Assembly (NCBI GenBank): GCA_026391755.1
Contig: JAPLDN010000270.1
Coordinates: 1-20,658 of the forward strand
Reading direction: 5' to 3'
Length of the DNA stretch: 20,658 bases
Source of the DNA: Bacteroidota bacterium
GTDB taxonomy: Bacteria > Bacteroidota > Bacteroidia > Bacteroidales > FEN-979
Positions 7,914 to 15,139 of the stretch are shown here, piece by piece. Position 1 is the stretch's first letter. Every line of letters begins with the position of its first letter. The position numbers were made by a program, and so were the translations under genes. Under the pieces are notes generated by a model, which did not search any database, was not told where the DNA came from, and worked only from the letters and a program-made list of their open reading frames with translations.

Positions 7914-10400
7914 TTAGGCTTTGCCGAAAATTTTCTGCAGCGTTGATTTTTTCTTCTTTGACGATTCCTTGTCATCGGAATAATAACCGTAGCCATAGCC
8001 GTAGCCATAGCCGTAGCCATAACCGTAACCGTAGCCGTAACCGTAGCCATAACCGTAACCGTAGCCATAACCGTAGGAACTCCGGGTGAGTTTTACGTCA
8101 TTGACCAGGATGGCCAAGCCGGGGATATTGCGCTTTTCCATATCCCTGATAATGGTTGCAAAGATTTTTTTATGCGTATAATTCTGCCTGACCAGGAAAA
8201 GGTTTGCATCGGCAAATTTCATCAGCAGGAAGGCATCCGTTACAAGTCCGACAGGGGGTGTGTCAATAATGATATAGTCATAGATCTCCTTTAGCCTGAT
8301 GAACATTTCGGCACATCGGGGCGAAGCGATAAGTTCTGCAGGGTTCGGAGGGACCGGGCCAGCCATGATGATATCAAGGTTCTCTATCCCCGAAAACTGG
8401 ATGATATCTTCCAGCTTGCTTTTATTGATCAGGAAAGAGGAGATCCCCTCTGCATTGGTAAGCCCGAAATCCTGATAGATCTTGGGTTTGCGGAGGTCAA
8501 AGCCCATCAGAAGTGTTTTCCTCCCGTACATTGCATAGATGGAGGCCAGGTTTATTGAAGTGAATGTTTTACCGGCACTCACCATATCGGCCGTGACAAG
8601 TACCGTGATCCTTTCTTTACCTTGGAGAAGGTACTGGAGATTCGTACGCACCGAACGGAAAGACTCTGCAATGGTTGATTTTGGAGAGTCAATGACGACA
8701 ATATCATTCTTTTTATCGGAATGTATGATATGCCCCACGATAGGCAGATTGGTGATCTTTTCAATATCCTCTCTTTCCATGATCTTGTCGTTGAAATAAT
8801 CCTTGCCAAGAATGTAAATGACAGGAAGGATGATCCCAAGGATGAGAGCAATGATATAATTCAGGCTTTTCTTCGGAAAAACAGGGCTGGAACCACCCAT
8901 GGCTGCATCAACAACTTCATTGTCGGAGAGATTTGAAGCCTGGGTTATCTGGGCTTCCGAACGCTTTTGCATCAGGAAAGTATAAATAGCATCGGTGAGT
9001 TTGAACCTGCGTTCAATACCGAAAAGGACACGCTGGGTTTCAGGCAGGGTGCTGATCTTCGATGTATATTGAGACACGCGGTCGTTGATCTCCTTAAGTG
9101 CAATGTTGTTAGTATTAATGGCACTTTTAATATTCTCGACCAGGGCGTTCTTGATAGTGGAGATCTGCTGGTCGATGGAGACCAGGGTTGGATTTTTGCC
9201 TCTTGAATATTGTGATATCTCCGTACGTTTGGTGTAGAGGTCGGTAAGCTTCATTGTGAGGTCGTTGAGCATGGGATTCTCAACTCCCATCGAGGCCGGA
9301 ACGACCAGCTCATCAAGTTTCTGGTTCTTTTCGAGGTATTGTGAAAGATTGGTAAGATATTTTGACTGTACCATCAGAACCGCCTTTTCATCCTGGAGTT
9401 CCATCATTTTCTCAAAAACCTGTTTGGTTACGTCGTCAAGGTTCATGACTTCCTTGGTGGTGCGGAAAACTTCGAGGGCCCTCTCGGTTGAATGAAGAGT
9501 GTCGCTGATATCCTGTAGTTCGTTGTCGATAAAATTTATGGTACGGCCCGCAACCAGGTTTTTACGCTCCAGGTCTTTGGCGAGGTATTCCCTTAAAAGC
9601 GCATCCAGGAAATCCATCAGTTTATTCACATTCCCGCCTTTGAGCTTTATCTCAACGATGGATGCTTCTTTGTTGATAGGTTCCAGGCTGAAGCCTTTAA
9701 ACTGGGTCACCAGGGATTCATAATCGTTAAGCTGGAAATAAAAAGTTTTGCTGAGATCTTTCTGGGGATTAAACATAGGAGTAAGCAATATCCTGAAGCG
9801 GAAATTATTACCCTGTACCCACTTCCCGAATTCATAGGTCTCATCAACGGCAACCCTTTCTTTGCGACCTGCGATTTTATCCTTTTTCGAGAAGTTGTAG
9901 AACCTGATATCCTCTTCTTTTGCTTCAAGACGGTATTTGTCTTTGGAGCTTATAGATACATTGAAGCGCATATTTACCGGCTGGGGATATGCGGTATCCA
10001 TTTCAACAGTAAACGGGGTTTCCCTGTAAAGTTCCTTGCCTATAAAGTTTTCCTCGCTGAAATATGAAACTTCGAACCCGATCTTGGAAATGGTACGGTA
10101 TGTAAGAGTGTAGGAAGACAAAACCCCGATCTCGTTCTGGAGGTTCTGCATGTTGTTGAGGCCTCCCAGGCCCATGATAGCCTGTGCATTGAGCTTGTTC
10201 TCCGATTTGTCCTTGATCAGGATCGAAGTTTTGACTTCATATACCGGGCTGGTGTATTTGTTAAAAATAAACGCAATGATCAGGGCTATAAACACCGTGA
10301 TTGCAAAGAAATACCAGTAACGGTAAAATTTGAAAAGCAGAACTTTATAGTCGACCGACTGTTGCTGCTGTTGCTGGAGGTCCTGGAGATTATCGTTCAC
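7914..10400 (-). CDS. wzc: Wzc-like polysaccharide co-polymerase and bacterial tyrosine kinase
   Basis: An 828-residue inner-membrane protein that controls chain length and export of surface polysaccharide. It has a Wzz domain with membrane segments at about 29-47 and 514-531, a periplasmic coiled-coil region between, and a C-terminal BY-kinase. In the kinase I see the E-x2-R-x2-R oligomer motif at 579-585, a divergent Walker A TADMVSAGKT (603-612), Walker A' MGFDLR (632-637, first Asp replaced by Gly as often in Bacteroidota) and Walker B YIIIDTPP (709-716). The autophosphorylation tail is fifteen Tyr-Gly pairs plus two Tyr (776-807), then a Lys-rich end. The start is GTG; the frame is closed upstream by a stop and the first internal Met is at residue 76. 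Residues 9-14 are all Gln. Confidence 0.93.
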   Translation of the reverse strand: MNDNLQDLQQQQQQSVDYKVLLFKFYRYWYFFAITVFIALIIAFIFNKYTSPVYEVKTSILIKDKSENKLNAQAIMGLGGLNNMQNLQNEIGVLSSYTLTYRTISKIGFEVSYFSEENFIGKELYRETPFTVEMDTAYPQPVNMRFNVSISSKDKYRLEAKEEDIRFYNFSKKDKIAGRKERVAVDETYEFGKWVQGNNFRFRILLTPMFNPQKDLSKTFYFQLNDYESLVTQFKGFSLEPINKEASIVEIKLKGGNVNKLMDFLDALLREYLAKDLERKNLVAGRTINFIDNELQDISDTLHSTERALEVFRTTKEVMNLDDVTKQVFEKMMELQDEKAVLMVQSKYLTNLSQYLEKNQKLDELVVPASMGVENPMLNDLTMKLTDLYTKRTEISQYSRGKNPTLVSIDQQISTIKNALVENIKSAINTNNIALKEINDRVSQYTSKISTLPETQRVLFGIERRFKLTDAIYTFLMQKRSEAQITQASNLSDNEVVDAAMGGSSPVFPKKSLNYIIALILGIILPVIYILGKDYFNDKIMEREDIEKITNLPIVGHIIHSDKKNDIVVIDSPKSTIAESFRSVRTNLQYLLQGKERITVLVTADMVSAGKTFTSINLASIYAMYGRKTLLMGFDLRKPKIYQDFGLTNAEGISSFLINKSKLEDIIQFSGIENLDIIMAGPVPPNPAELIASPRCAEMFIRLKEIYDYIIIDTPPVGLVTDAFLLMKFADANLFLVRQNYTHKKIFATIIRDMEKRNIPGLAILVNDVKLTRSSYGYGYGYGYGYGYGYGYGYGYGYGYGYGYGYYSDDKESSKKKKSTLQKIFGKA
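7987..8076. repeat. Hexanucleotide repeat coding the Tyr-Gly tail of Wzc
   Basis: Fifteen uninterrupted 6-base units of the form CC(G/A)TA(G/A) on the plus strand encode fifteen Tyr-Gly pairs in the wzc C-terminus. The unit varies only at third codon positions (TAC/TAT and GGC/GGT), so the protein repeat is perfect while the DNA is a mixture of four hexamers. Gain or loss of whole units by slippage would change tyrosine number without shifting the frame. Confidence 0.95.
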
Positions 10401-10418
10401 AAAAGATGGGTTTACAGA

Positions 10419-11219
10419 TTACAATGACTTTGCATAGGTGATCAGAAGCAGTCCTGTGGATATGGCCGCGATCACGATAGCCCAGGGGAAGGTCGAGCCC
10501 AGACCCCAGCGCTTGTAGCCCAGGGGTTGAATGTAAATGATATCGTTGGGCTGAAGGTAAAACTGGTCTGATTTGAGAAAACTGTCGGAGGTCATATCCA
10601 GGGTGAATACCCTTGAACCTCCAGGAGTCTGGCGGATCAGGTGGACCTTGTTCCTGTTACCGAATTCAGTGATGTCATTCGCAAGGGAAATCGCTTCGAA
10701 AAAATTGATCTTGTCCTGGTAGATGGTGAATTCACCAGGATGGTTTACTTCCCCCACTATGGTGATCTTAAAGTTCACCATTTTTACAACCACCACAGTT
10801 TCTTTGAGGTATTCATCCACAAGTTTCTGAAGCACGTCTTTGACCTGGGAAACAGTAAGGTCCTTGATCATGATCTTACCTACCACGGGAAAATCAATAT
10901 AACCATCAGGACTAACCGAATATGAATTCAGGTAAATGCTGGCATCGTTTGCATAATCGTTGTAATTGCTTGAACCCGATTGTTTGTTGAAATACAGGTT
11001 GCTTTTTTCATCCAGGGTGAACAACCTGATATAAACATTGTCCCTTGGTTGGATCCTGTAGTCGGGCGGATGTTTATGCGAATACAAACTGGCAGTATCC
11101 TTTTCCTGCTGCTTCTGCAGGTAGAGGATCTTTTTTTGCGGAACACAGGAAGAAAACAGGATGGTTATTGCAAGGAGCAGGAAAACTGCTTGTGTAAGCA
11201 TTTTAAGCGTATGCTTCAT
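10419..11219 (-). CDS. wza: Wza-like polysaccharide export outer-membrane lipoprotein
   Basis: A 266-residue lipoprotein of the polysaccharide export (Poly_export/SLBB) family, thought to form the outer-membrane exit channel working with Wzc. A signal peptide (residues 1-24) ends in lipobox LFSSC, giving Cys25 as the lipidated residue. The Poly_export domain begins near DYRIQPRDNVYIRLF and an SLBB domain follows at about VVVKMVNFKITIVGEVNHPGEF (contains ITIVGEV). The C-terminus ends in a hydrophobic segment, probably membrane-spanning, typical of this family in Bacteroidota. I chose the ATG at 11219; an upstream TTG at 11243 overlaps the -7 promoter element and would lie before the transcript start. 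The wzc GTG follows 18 bases after its stop, in the same frame. Confidence 0.92.
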   Translation of the reverse strand: MKHTLKMLTQAVFLLLAITILFSSCVPQKKILYLQKQQEKDTASLYSHKHPPDYRIQPRDNVYIRLFTLDEKSNLYFNKQSGSSNYNDYANDASIYLNSYSVSPDGYIDFPVVGKIMIKDLTVSQVKDVLQKLVDEYLKETVVVVKMVNFKITIVGEVNHPGEFTIYQDKINFFEAISLANDITEFGNRNKVHLIRQTPGGSRVFTLDMTSDSFLKSDQFYLQPNDIIYIQPLGYKRWGLGSTFPWAIVIAAISTGLLLITYAKSL

Positions 11220-11240
11220 ATATTGCTGGAATTGAGCATG

Positions 11241-11248
11241 CAAAATTA
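11241..11248 (-). promoter_or_regulatory. -7 promoter element of the wza-wzc-cysDN transcript
   Basis: Minus-strand TAATTTTG fits TAnnTTTG exactly and ends 21 bases before the wza ATG. A TTTG occurs upstream at 11261-11264, but only 12 bases away, shorter than the usual 19-21. It fixes the wza start at the ATG rather than the earlier TTG. Confidence 0.5.
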
Positions 11249-11276
11249 AGGAATTTCAGGCAAAACTAAAAAAATG

Positions 11277-11301
11277 CATGAAACATCCTAAAATTTTCAT
11301 G
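11277..11301. promoter_or_regulatory. Inverted repeat upstream of the wza promoter
   Basis: CATGAAA (11277-11283) and TTTCATG (11295-11301) form a perfect 7-base inverted repeat with an 11-base spacer, just upstream of where the wza -33 contact would lie. Its position suits a regulator binding site. The sequence is AT-rich, so chance is possible. Confidence 0.3.
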
Positions 11302-11367
11302 ACAATTTCTTAAAGCGGATATCGGATCGGCAAATACAAGATATCAGTTATTCAGCAAGATAAGGCC

Positions 11368-12702
11368 TTAAATTGCCTCACCGATCAAAGTGGCCGAAGT
11401 GGCCCTTTTTATGGTCACTTTTACGTATTCCCCTGGCTTTTGTACTGTTTTCGGGAATACCACAACCTTGTTTTGGGAGTTCCTGCCGAAGTATTGTTTA
11501 TCGGAACGTTTTGATTCCCCTTCGATAAGAACCTCGAAAGTTTCGCCAAGGTCCCTGTGGTTGCTGGATGATGAAAGTTCCTGCTGGAGTCCGATGATCT
11601 CCCTGAGCCTGCTTTCCTTCACTTCGGCCGGTACATTATCATCGAATTGTTCAGCTGCAATTGTTTTAGGCCTTTCCGAATATTTAAATGTAAAGGCAAA
11701 GTCGAAGGCGGCTTCCTTCATCAGGCCAAGGGTTTGCTGATGATCTTCTTCGGTCTCGCCGCAGAAGCCGGTGATGATATCGGTTGATATTGCACATCCG
11801 GGGATGTTGTTGCGGATAGCCCTGATCCTCCCGAGATATTCTTCCCTTGTATATTTCCTGTTCATTTTATCCAGCACTGCATTGCTGCCGCTTTGCACGG
11901 GCAGGTGTATGGCTTTACAGATATTAGGATATTTTGCAATGATTTCGATCACTTCATCGCTCAGGTCTTTAGGATGCGAGGTGGCGAAGCGGACCCTTAA
12001 CTGCGAATCGAGAATCGCCATCCGTTCAAGAAGGCCGGGAAAGTTCACTGTTTCTTTCCCTTCTTTCCATTGATAGGAATTCACATTTTGTCCAAGAAGT
12101 GTCACCTCACGGTAACCCTGTATAAACAAGTCTTTCGCTTCGCGGATTACAGATCCCGGATCCCGGCTGCGTTCCTGTCCGCGGGCATAGGGCACCACGC
12201 AGTATGAACAGAAATTCTCGCATCCCCGCATGATTGAAATATATGCCGAAACCCCGTTGGAATCAAGCCTTACCGGGTGGATATCAGCGTAAGTCTCATC
12301 TGCGGAAAGAATTGTGTCGATTGCTTTTTGTCCTGAGCCGGCTTGTTCAAGCAGGCCTGGAAGATGCCGGTAGGAATCGGGGCCGGCGATGATATCGAGG
12401 AGTTGCTCCTCTTCCATCAGGGCAATTTTTGTTCTTTCGGCCATGCAGCCAAGCAAGCCAATGGTCAGACCCGGCTTTTTCTTTTTCAGGGAGCGAAAAT
12501 AATGCAGGCGTTTTCGCACCCTGTCCTCGGCATGCTCCCTGATTGAACAGGTATTGAGGAGGACGATATCAGCTTCGAGAAGGTCAAGGCAGGCCTCGAA
12601 CCCTTCATCAGTAAGTATTGAGGCAACAATCTCACTGTCAGAGAAATTCATTTGGCAGCCGTAGGTTTCTATATGGAATTTCCTGACTTTTTTTTCTGTC
12701 AT
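11368..12702 (-). CDS. miaB: tRNA-2-methylthio-N6-dimethylallyladenosine synthase MiaB
   Basis: A 444-residue radical-SAM methylthiotransferase that adds a methylthio group to i6A37 of tRNAs reading UNN codons. The N-terminal UPF0004 domain carries the auxiliary cluster cysteines C16 (ETYGCQMN), C52 (NTCSIRE) and C86 (LGCMAER). The radical-SAM cluster is C161-x3-C165-x2-C168 (RGCENFCSYC). A TRAM RNA-binding domain closes the protein at about 380-443. Full length. The NTCSIREHAEDR form, as opposed to the MtaB or RimO variants, supports MiaB. An AGGTGA sequence lies close before the ATG, one of the few Shine-Dalgarno-like sites here. It is transcribed from a promoter shared symmetrically with topA. 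Confidence 0.95.
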   Translation of the reverse strand: MTEKKVRKFHIETYGCQMNFSDSEIVASILTDEGFEACLDLLEADIVLLNTCSIREHAEDRVRKRLHYFRSLKKKKPGLTIGLLGCMAERTKIALMEEEQLLDIIAGPDSYRHLPGLLEQAGSGQKAIDTILSADETYADIHPVRLDSNGVSAYISIMRGCENFCSYCVVPYARGQERSRDPGSVIREAKDLFIQGYREVTLLGQNVNSYQWKEGKETVNFPGLLERMAILDSQLRVRFATSHPKDLSDEVIEIIAKYPNICKAIHLPVQSGSNAVLDKMNRKYTREEYLGRIRAIRNNIPGCAISTDIITGFCGETEEDHQQTLGLMKEAAFDFAFTFKYSERPKTIAAEQFDDNVPAEVKESRLREIIGLQQELSSSSNHRDLGETFEVLIEGESKRSDKQYFGRNSQNKVVVFPKTVQKPGEYVKVTIKRATSATLIGEAI

Positions 12703-12746
12703 ATATCACCTTTCCCGCTTTGGCGGATTAAGGATTAAAATGGGCA

Positions 12747-12754
12747 CAAAGGTA
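12747..12754 (-). promoter_or_regulatory. -7 promoter element of miaB
   Basis: Minus-strand TACCTTTG matches TAnnTTTG exactly and ends 44 bases before the miaB ATG. It is the left arm of an inverted repeat whose right arm is the topA -7 element, with 19 bases between the two octamers. Confidence 0.5.
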
Positions 12755-12773
12755 CGTATTATGTTAATTGTCG

Positions 12774-12781
12774 TACTTTTG
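12774..12781 (+). promoter_or_regulatory. -7 promoter element of topA
   Basis: TACTTTTG matches TAnnTTTG exactly and ends 33 bases before the topA ATG at 12815. Its position downstream of the ATG-like codon at 12740 rules out that longer start for topA. No TTTG is visible at the -33 position. Confidence 0.5.
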
Positions 12782-12814
12782 TACCCGGATTGGAATTTGA
12801 AATCCATTACTACT

Positions 12815-15133
12815 ATGACGAAGAACCTAGTGATTGTTGAGTCTCCCGCGAAAGCAAAGACCATTGGTGGATTCCTTGGGAGCGAATTTACAGTGAAATC
12901 ATGCATGGGGCATGTGGCAGATCTTTCGAAGAAGGATCTCGGAGTGGATGTGAATAAGGGATTTGAACCGAAATACATTGTTTCTCCGGATAAAAAAAAG
13001 ATTGTTGGCGAACTCAAAAAACTCGCTCAGGACAGTGAATGTGTATGGCTGGCGTCTGATGAGGACCGCGAAGGTGAAGCCATAGCCTGGCATCTCATGG
13101 AAACTCTCGGGTTAAAGAAAGAAAATACCCGGCGGATTGCATTCCATGAAATTACCAGGTCGGCCATACTCGAAGCCATAGATAATCCGAGGGAACTTGA
13201 CATGAACCTTGTCGATGCCCAGCAGGCACGCCGTGTTCTTGATCGACTTGTAGGATTTGAACTTTCCCCCTTGTTATGGAAAAAGATTAAACCGTCCTTA
13301 TCGGCCGGCAGGGTGCAGTCAGTGGCTGTAAGGCTTATTGTTGAAAGGGAAGACGAGATCAGGAACTTTGTGGCTGTCTCAGCCTACCGTATAACAGGGG
13401 ATTTTATTGTCCAGGAAGGAAAGAAGCTGAAAACCGTCAGTGCCGAACTGAACAAGAGGTTCCAATCGAAAGAAGAAGCCCTTAATTTTCTGAAACAGTG
13501 CATAAATGTCAACTACACTGTTGAAGATGTCGAAACAAAACCGTCAAAGAAATCCCCTGCCCCTCCATTCACTACCTCTACTCTTCAACAGGAGGCCTCC
13601 CGGAAACTTGGATTCTCGGTGGCCAATACGATGCGTGTAGCCCAGGAGCTTTACGAATCAGGCAAGATCACTTATATGAGGACCGACTCGGTGAATCTTT
13701 CCGATATGGCCCTGGCCATGGCCCGTAAGGAAGTGACTGAGACTTTTGGCGAGGAGTATGTGAAGACCCGGAAATATGCTACAAAAACCAAAGGCGCACA
13801 GGAAGCCCACGAAGCAATCCGTCCTACTTTCCTGAGCAATAAAAATATTGAGGCCGACCGTTCAGGCAAGAGGTTGTACGACCTCATCTGGAAACGAACT
13901 ATTGCTTCCCAGATGGCTGATGCAGAACTCGAAAAAACCAATGTAACCATAGGGGTTTCAGGTAAGTCAGAAAAATTCATTGCCAGGGGAGAAGTGATCC
14001 GTTTCGATGGTTTTCTGAAGGTTTATATGGAATCCTCGGATGAGGATTCTACAGATGATCAGGAAGGCGTTCTCCCTCCCCTTAAAGCCGGCGAGCAGCT
14101 TTCATTGAGGGAAATGATAGCCCAGCAGAAGTTTACCCAGCAGCCTTACAGGTATACTGAAGCAACCCTTGTTAAAAAGCTGGAAGAACTTGGTATTGGC
14201 CGTCCCTCGACCTATGCTCCCATCATCTCCACAATCCAGAAAAGGGACTATGTCGTCAAAGAAGAAAGGCAAGGTGTTCAACGAAACTATGATTACATCA
14301 GCCTGAAAGACAGCACGGTATCAGAAACGGTCAAAACCGAGACCGTAGGGTATGAGAAAGGGAAGCTCTTTCCGACCGATATCGGAGGATTAGTTACAGG
14401 TTTCCTTGTCCAGAATTTTAACGATATCCTGGATTATAATTTCACTGCCACGGTTGAAGAAGAATTTGATGAGATAGCCGAAGGCAAGCTGGCATGGAAG
14501 GAAATGCTGAAAGAGTTTTATTTTCCCTTTCATGAAAAAATTGAAGGAGCCATGGAGAATACCAAAAAAGTAAAAGGTGAAAAACTCCTTGGCACTGATC
14601 CTGCAACCGGACTGAATATTTATGTGAAGATAGGAAGGTTTGGACCGATGGCTCAGTTAGGCGAGGCCGACAATGACGCTAAACCCCGTTTTGCAGCTTT
14701 GAAAAAAGGTCAGAGCATTGATACTATCAGTCTTGATGAGACTCTCGAACTGTTTAAGCTTCCCAGGAGCCTTGGAGATTTTGAAGGAACCGAGGTCATC
14801 GTTTCCGCAGGTAAATTTGGCCCTTACATAAAGCATAAATCGGCATTCTTTTCTTTACCGGTATCGGACGACCCCCTGGTTGTAAACCTTGCAAGGGCCA
14901 TTGAGATCGTCCATGAAAAAAGACATGAGGAGATAAAAAAAGTGATCAGGGAATATCCCGAAGACAGCGATATTAAAGTCCTGAACGGAAGGTATGGGCC
15001 TTACATTTCCTACAAAAAGGAAAACTACAAGATCCCGAAGGGGAAAACCGCAGCCGACCTTACTTACGATGATGTTAAAGCGATACTGACCTCAAGCGAA
15101 CCTACCAAATCGAAATCCAAAAAGAAAAAATAA
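12815..15133 (+). CDS. topA: DNA topoisomerase I (type IA)
   Basis: A 772-residue type IA topoisomerase that relaxes negative supercoils by cutting and rejoining one strand. The TOPRIM domain opens the protein (LVIVESPAKAKTIGG, with Glu9) and carries the acidic triad D82-x-D84-x-E86 in SDEDREGEA. The nucleophile is Tyr287 in ITYMRTDSVNLS. The C-terminus has TopoI repeat modules without zinc cysteines, seen as NIYVKIGRFGPM, VIVSAGKFGPYIKH and IKVLNGRYGPYISY, then a Lys-rich tail (KSKSKKKK). I place the start at the ATG giving MTKNLVIVESP, the usual N-terminus; the frame is open 25 codons further up, but that would precede the likely promoter. The arginase-like gene follows after 6 bases. Confidence 0.97.
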   Translation: MTKNLVIVESPAKAKTIGGFLGSEFTVKSCMGHVADLSKKDLGVDVNKGFEPKYIVSPDKKKIVGELKKLAQDSECVWLASDEDREGEAIAWHLMETLGLKKENTRRIAFHEITRSAILEAIDNPRELDMNLVDAQQARRVLDRLVGFELSPLLWKKIKPSLSAGRVQSVAVRLIVEREDEIRNFVAVSAYRITGDFIVQEGKKLKTVSAELNKRFQSKEEALNFLKQCINVNYTVEDVETKPSKKSPAPPFTTSTLQQEASRKLGFSVANTMRVAQELYESGKITYMRTDSVNLSDMALAMARKEVTETFGEEYVKTRKYATKTKGAQEAHEAIRPTFLSNKNIEADRSGKRLYDLIWKRTIASQMADAELEKTNVTIGVSGKSEKFIARGEVIRFDGFLKVYMESSDEDSTDDQEGVLPPLKAGEQLSLREMIAQQKFTQQPYRYTEATLVKKLEELGIGRPSTYAPIISTIQKRDYVVKEERQGVQRNYDYISLKDSTVSETVKTETVGYEKGKLFPTDIGGLVTGFLVQNFNDILDYNFTATVEEEFDEIAEGKLAWKEMLKEFYFPFHEKIEGAMENTKKVKGEKLLGTDPATGLNIYVKIGRFGPMAQLGEADNDAKPRFAALKKGQSIDTISLDETLELFKLPRSLGDFEGTEVIVSAGKFGPYIKHKSAFFSLPVSDDPLVVNLARAIEIVHEKRHEEIKKVIREYPEDSDIKVLNGRYGPYISYKKENYKIPKGKTAADLTYDDVKAILTSSEPTKSKSKKKK

Positions 15134-15139
15134 TTGGCC

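Noticed and set aside
11220..11243. TTG start for wza eight codons upstream
   Set aside because: The TTG lies within the -7 octamer, so it would not be in the transcript; the ATG gives a normal lipoprotein signal.
11361..11370. Palindrome TAAGGCCTTA at the end of miaB
   Set aside because: Ten bases, no loop or T run; too short to be called a terminator.
12740..12814. Longer topA start at 12740
   Set aside because: It precedes the likely -7 element at 12774-12781 and adds 25 residues before the conserved MTKNLVIVESP opening.
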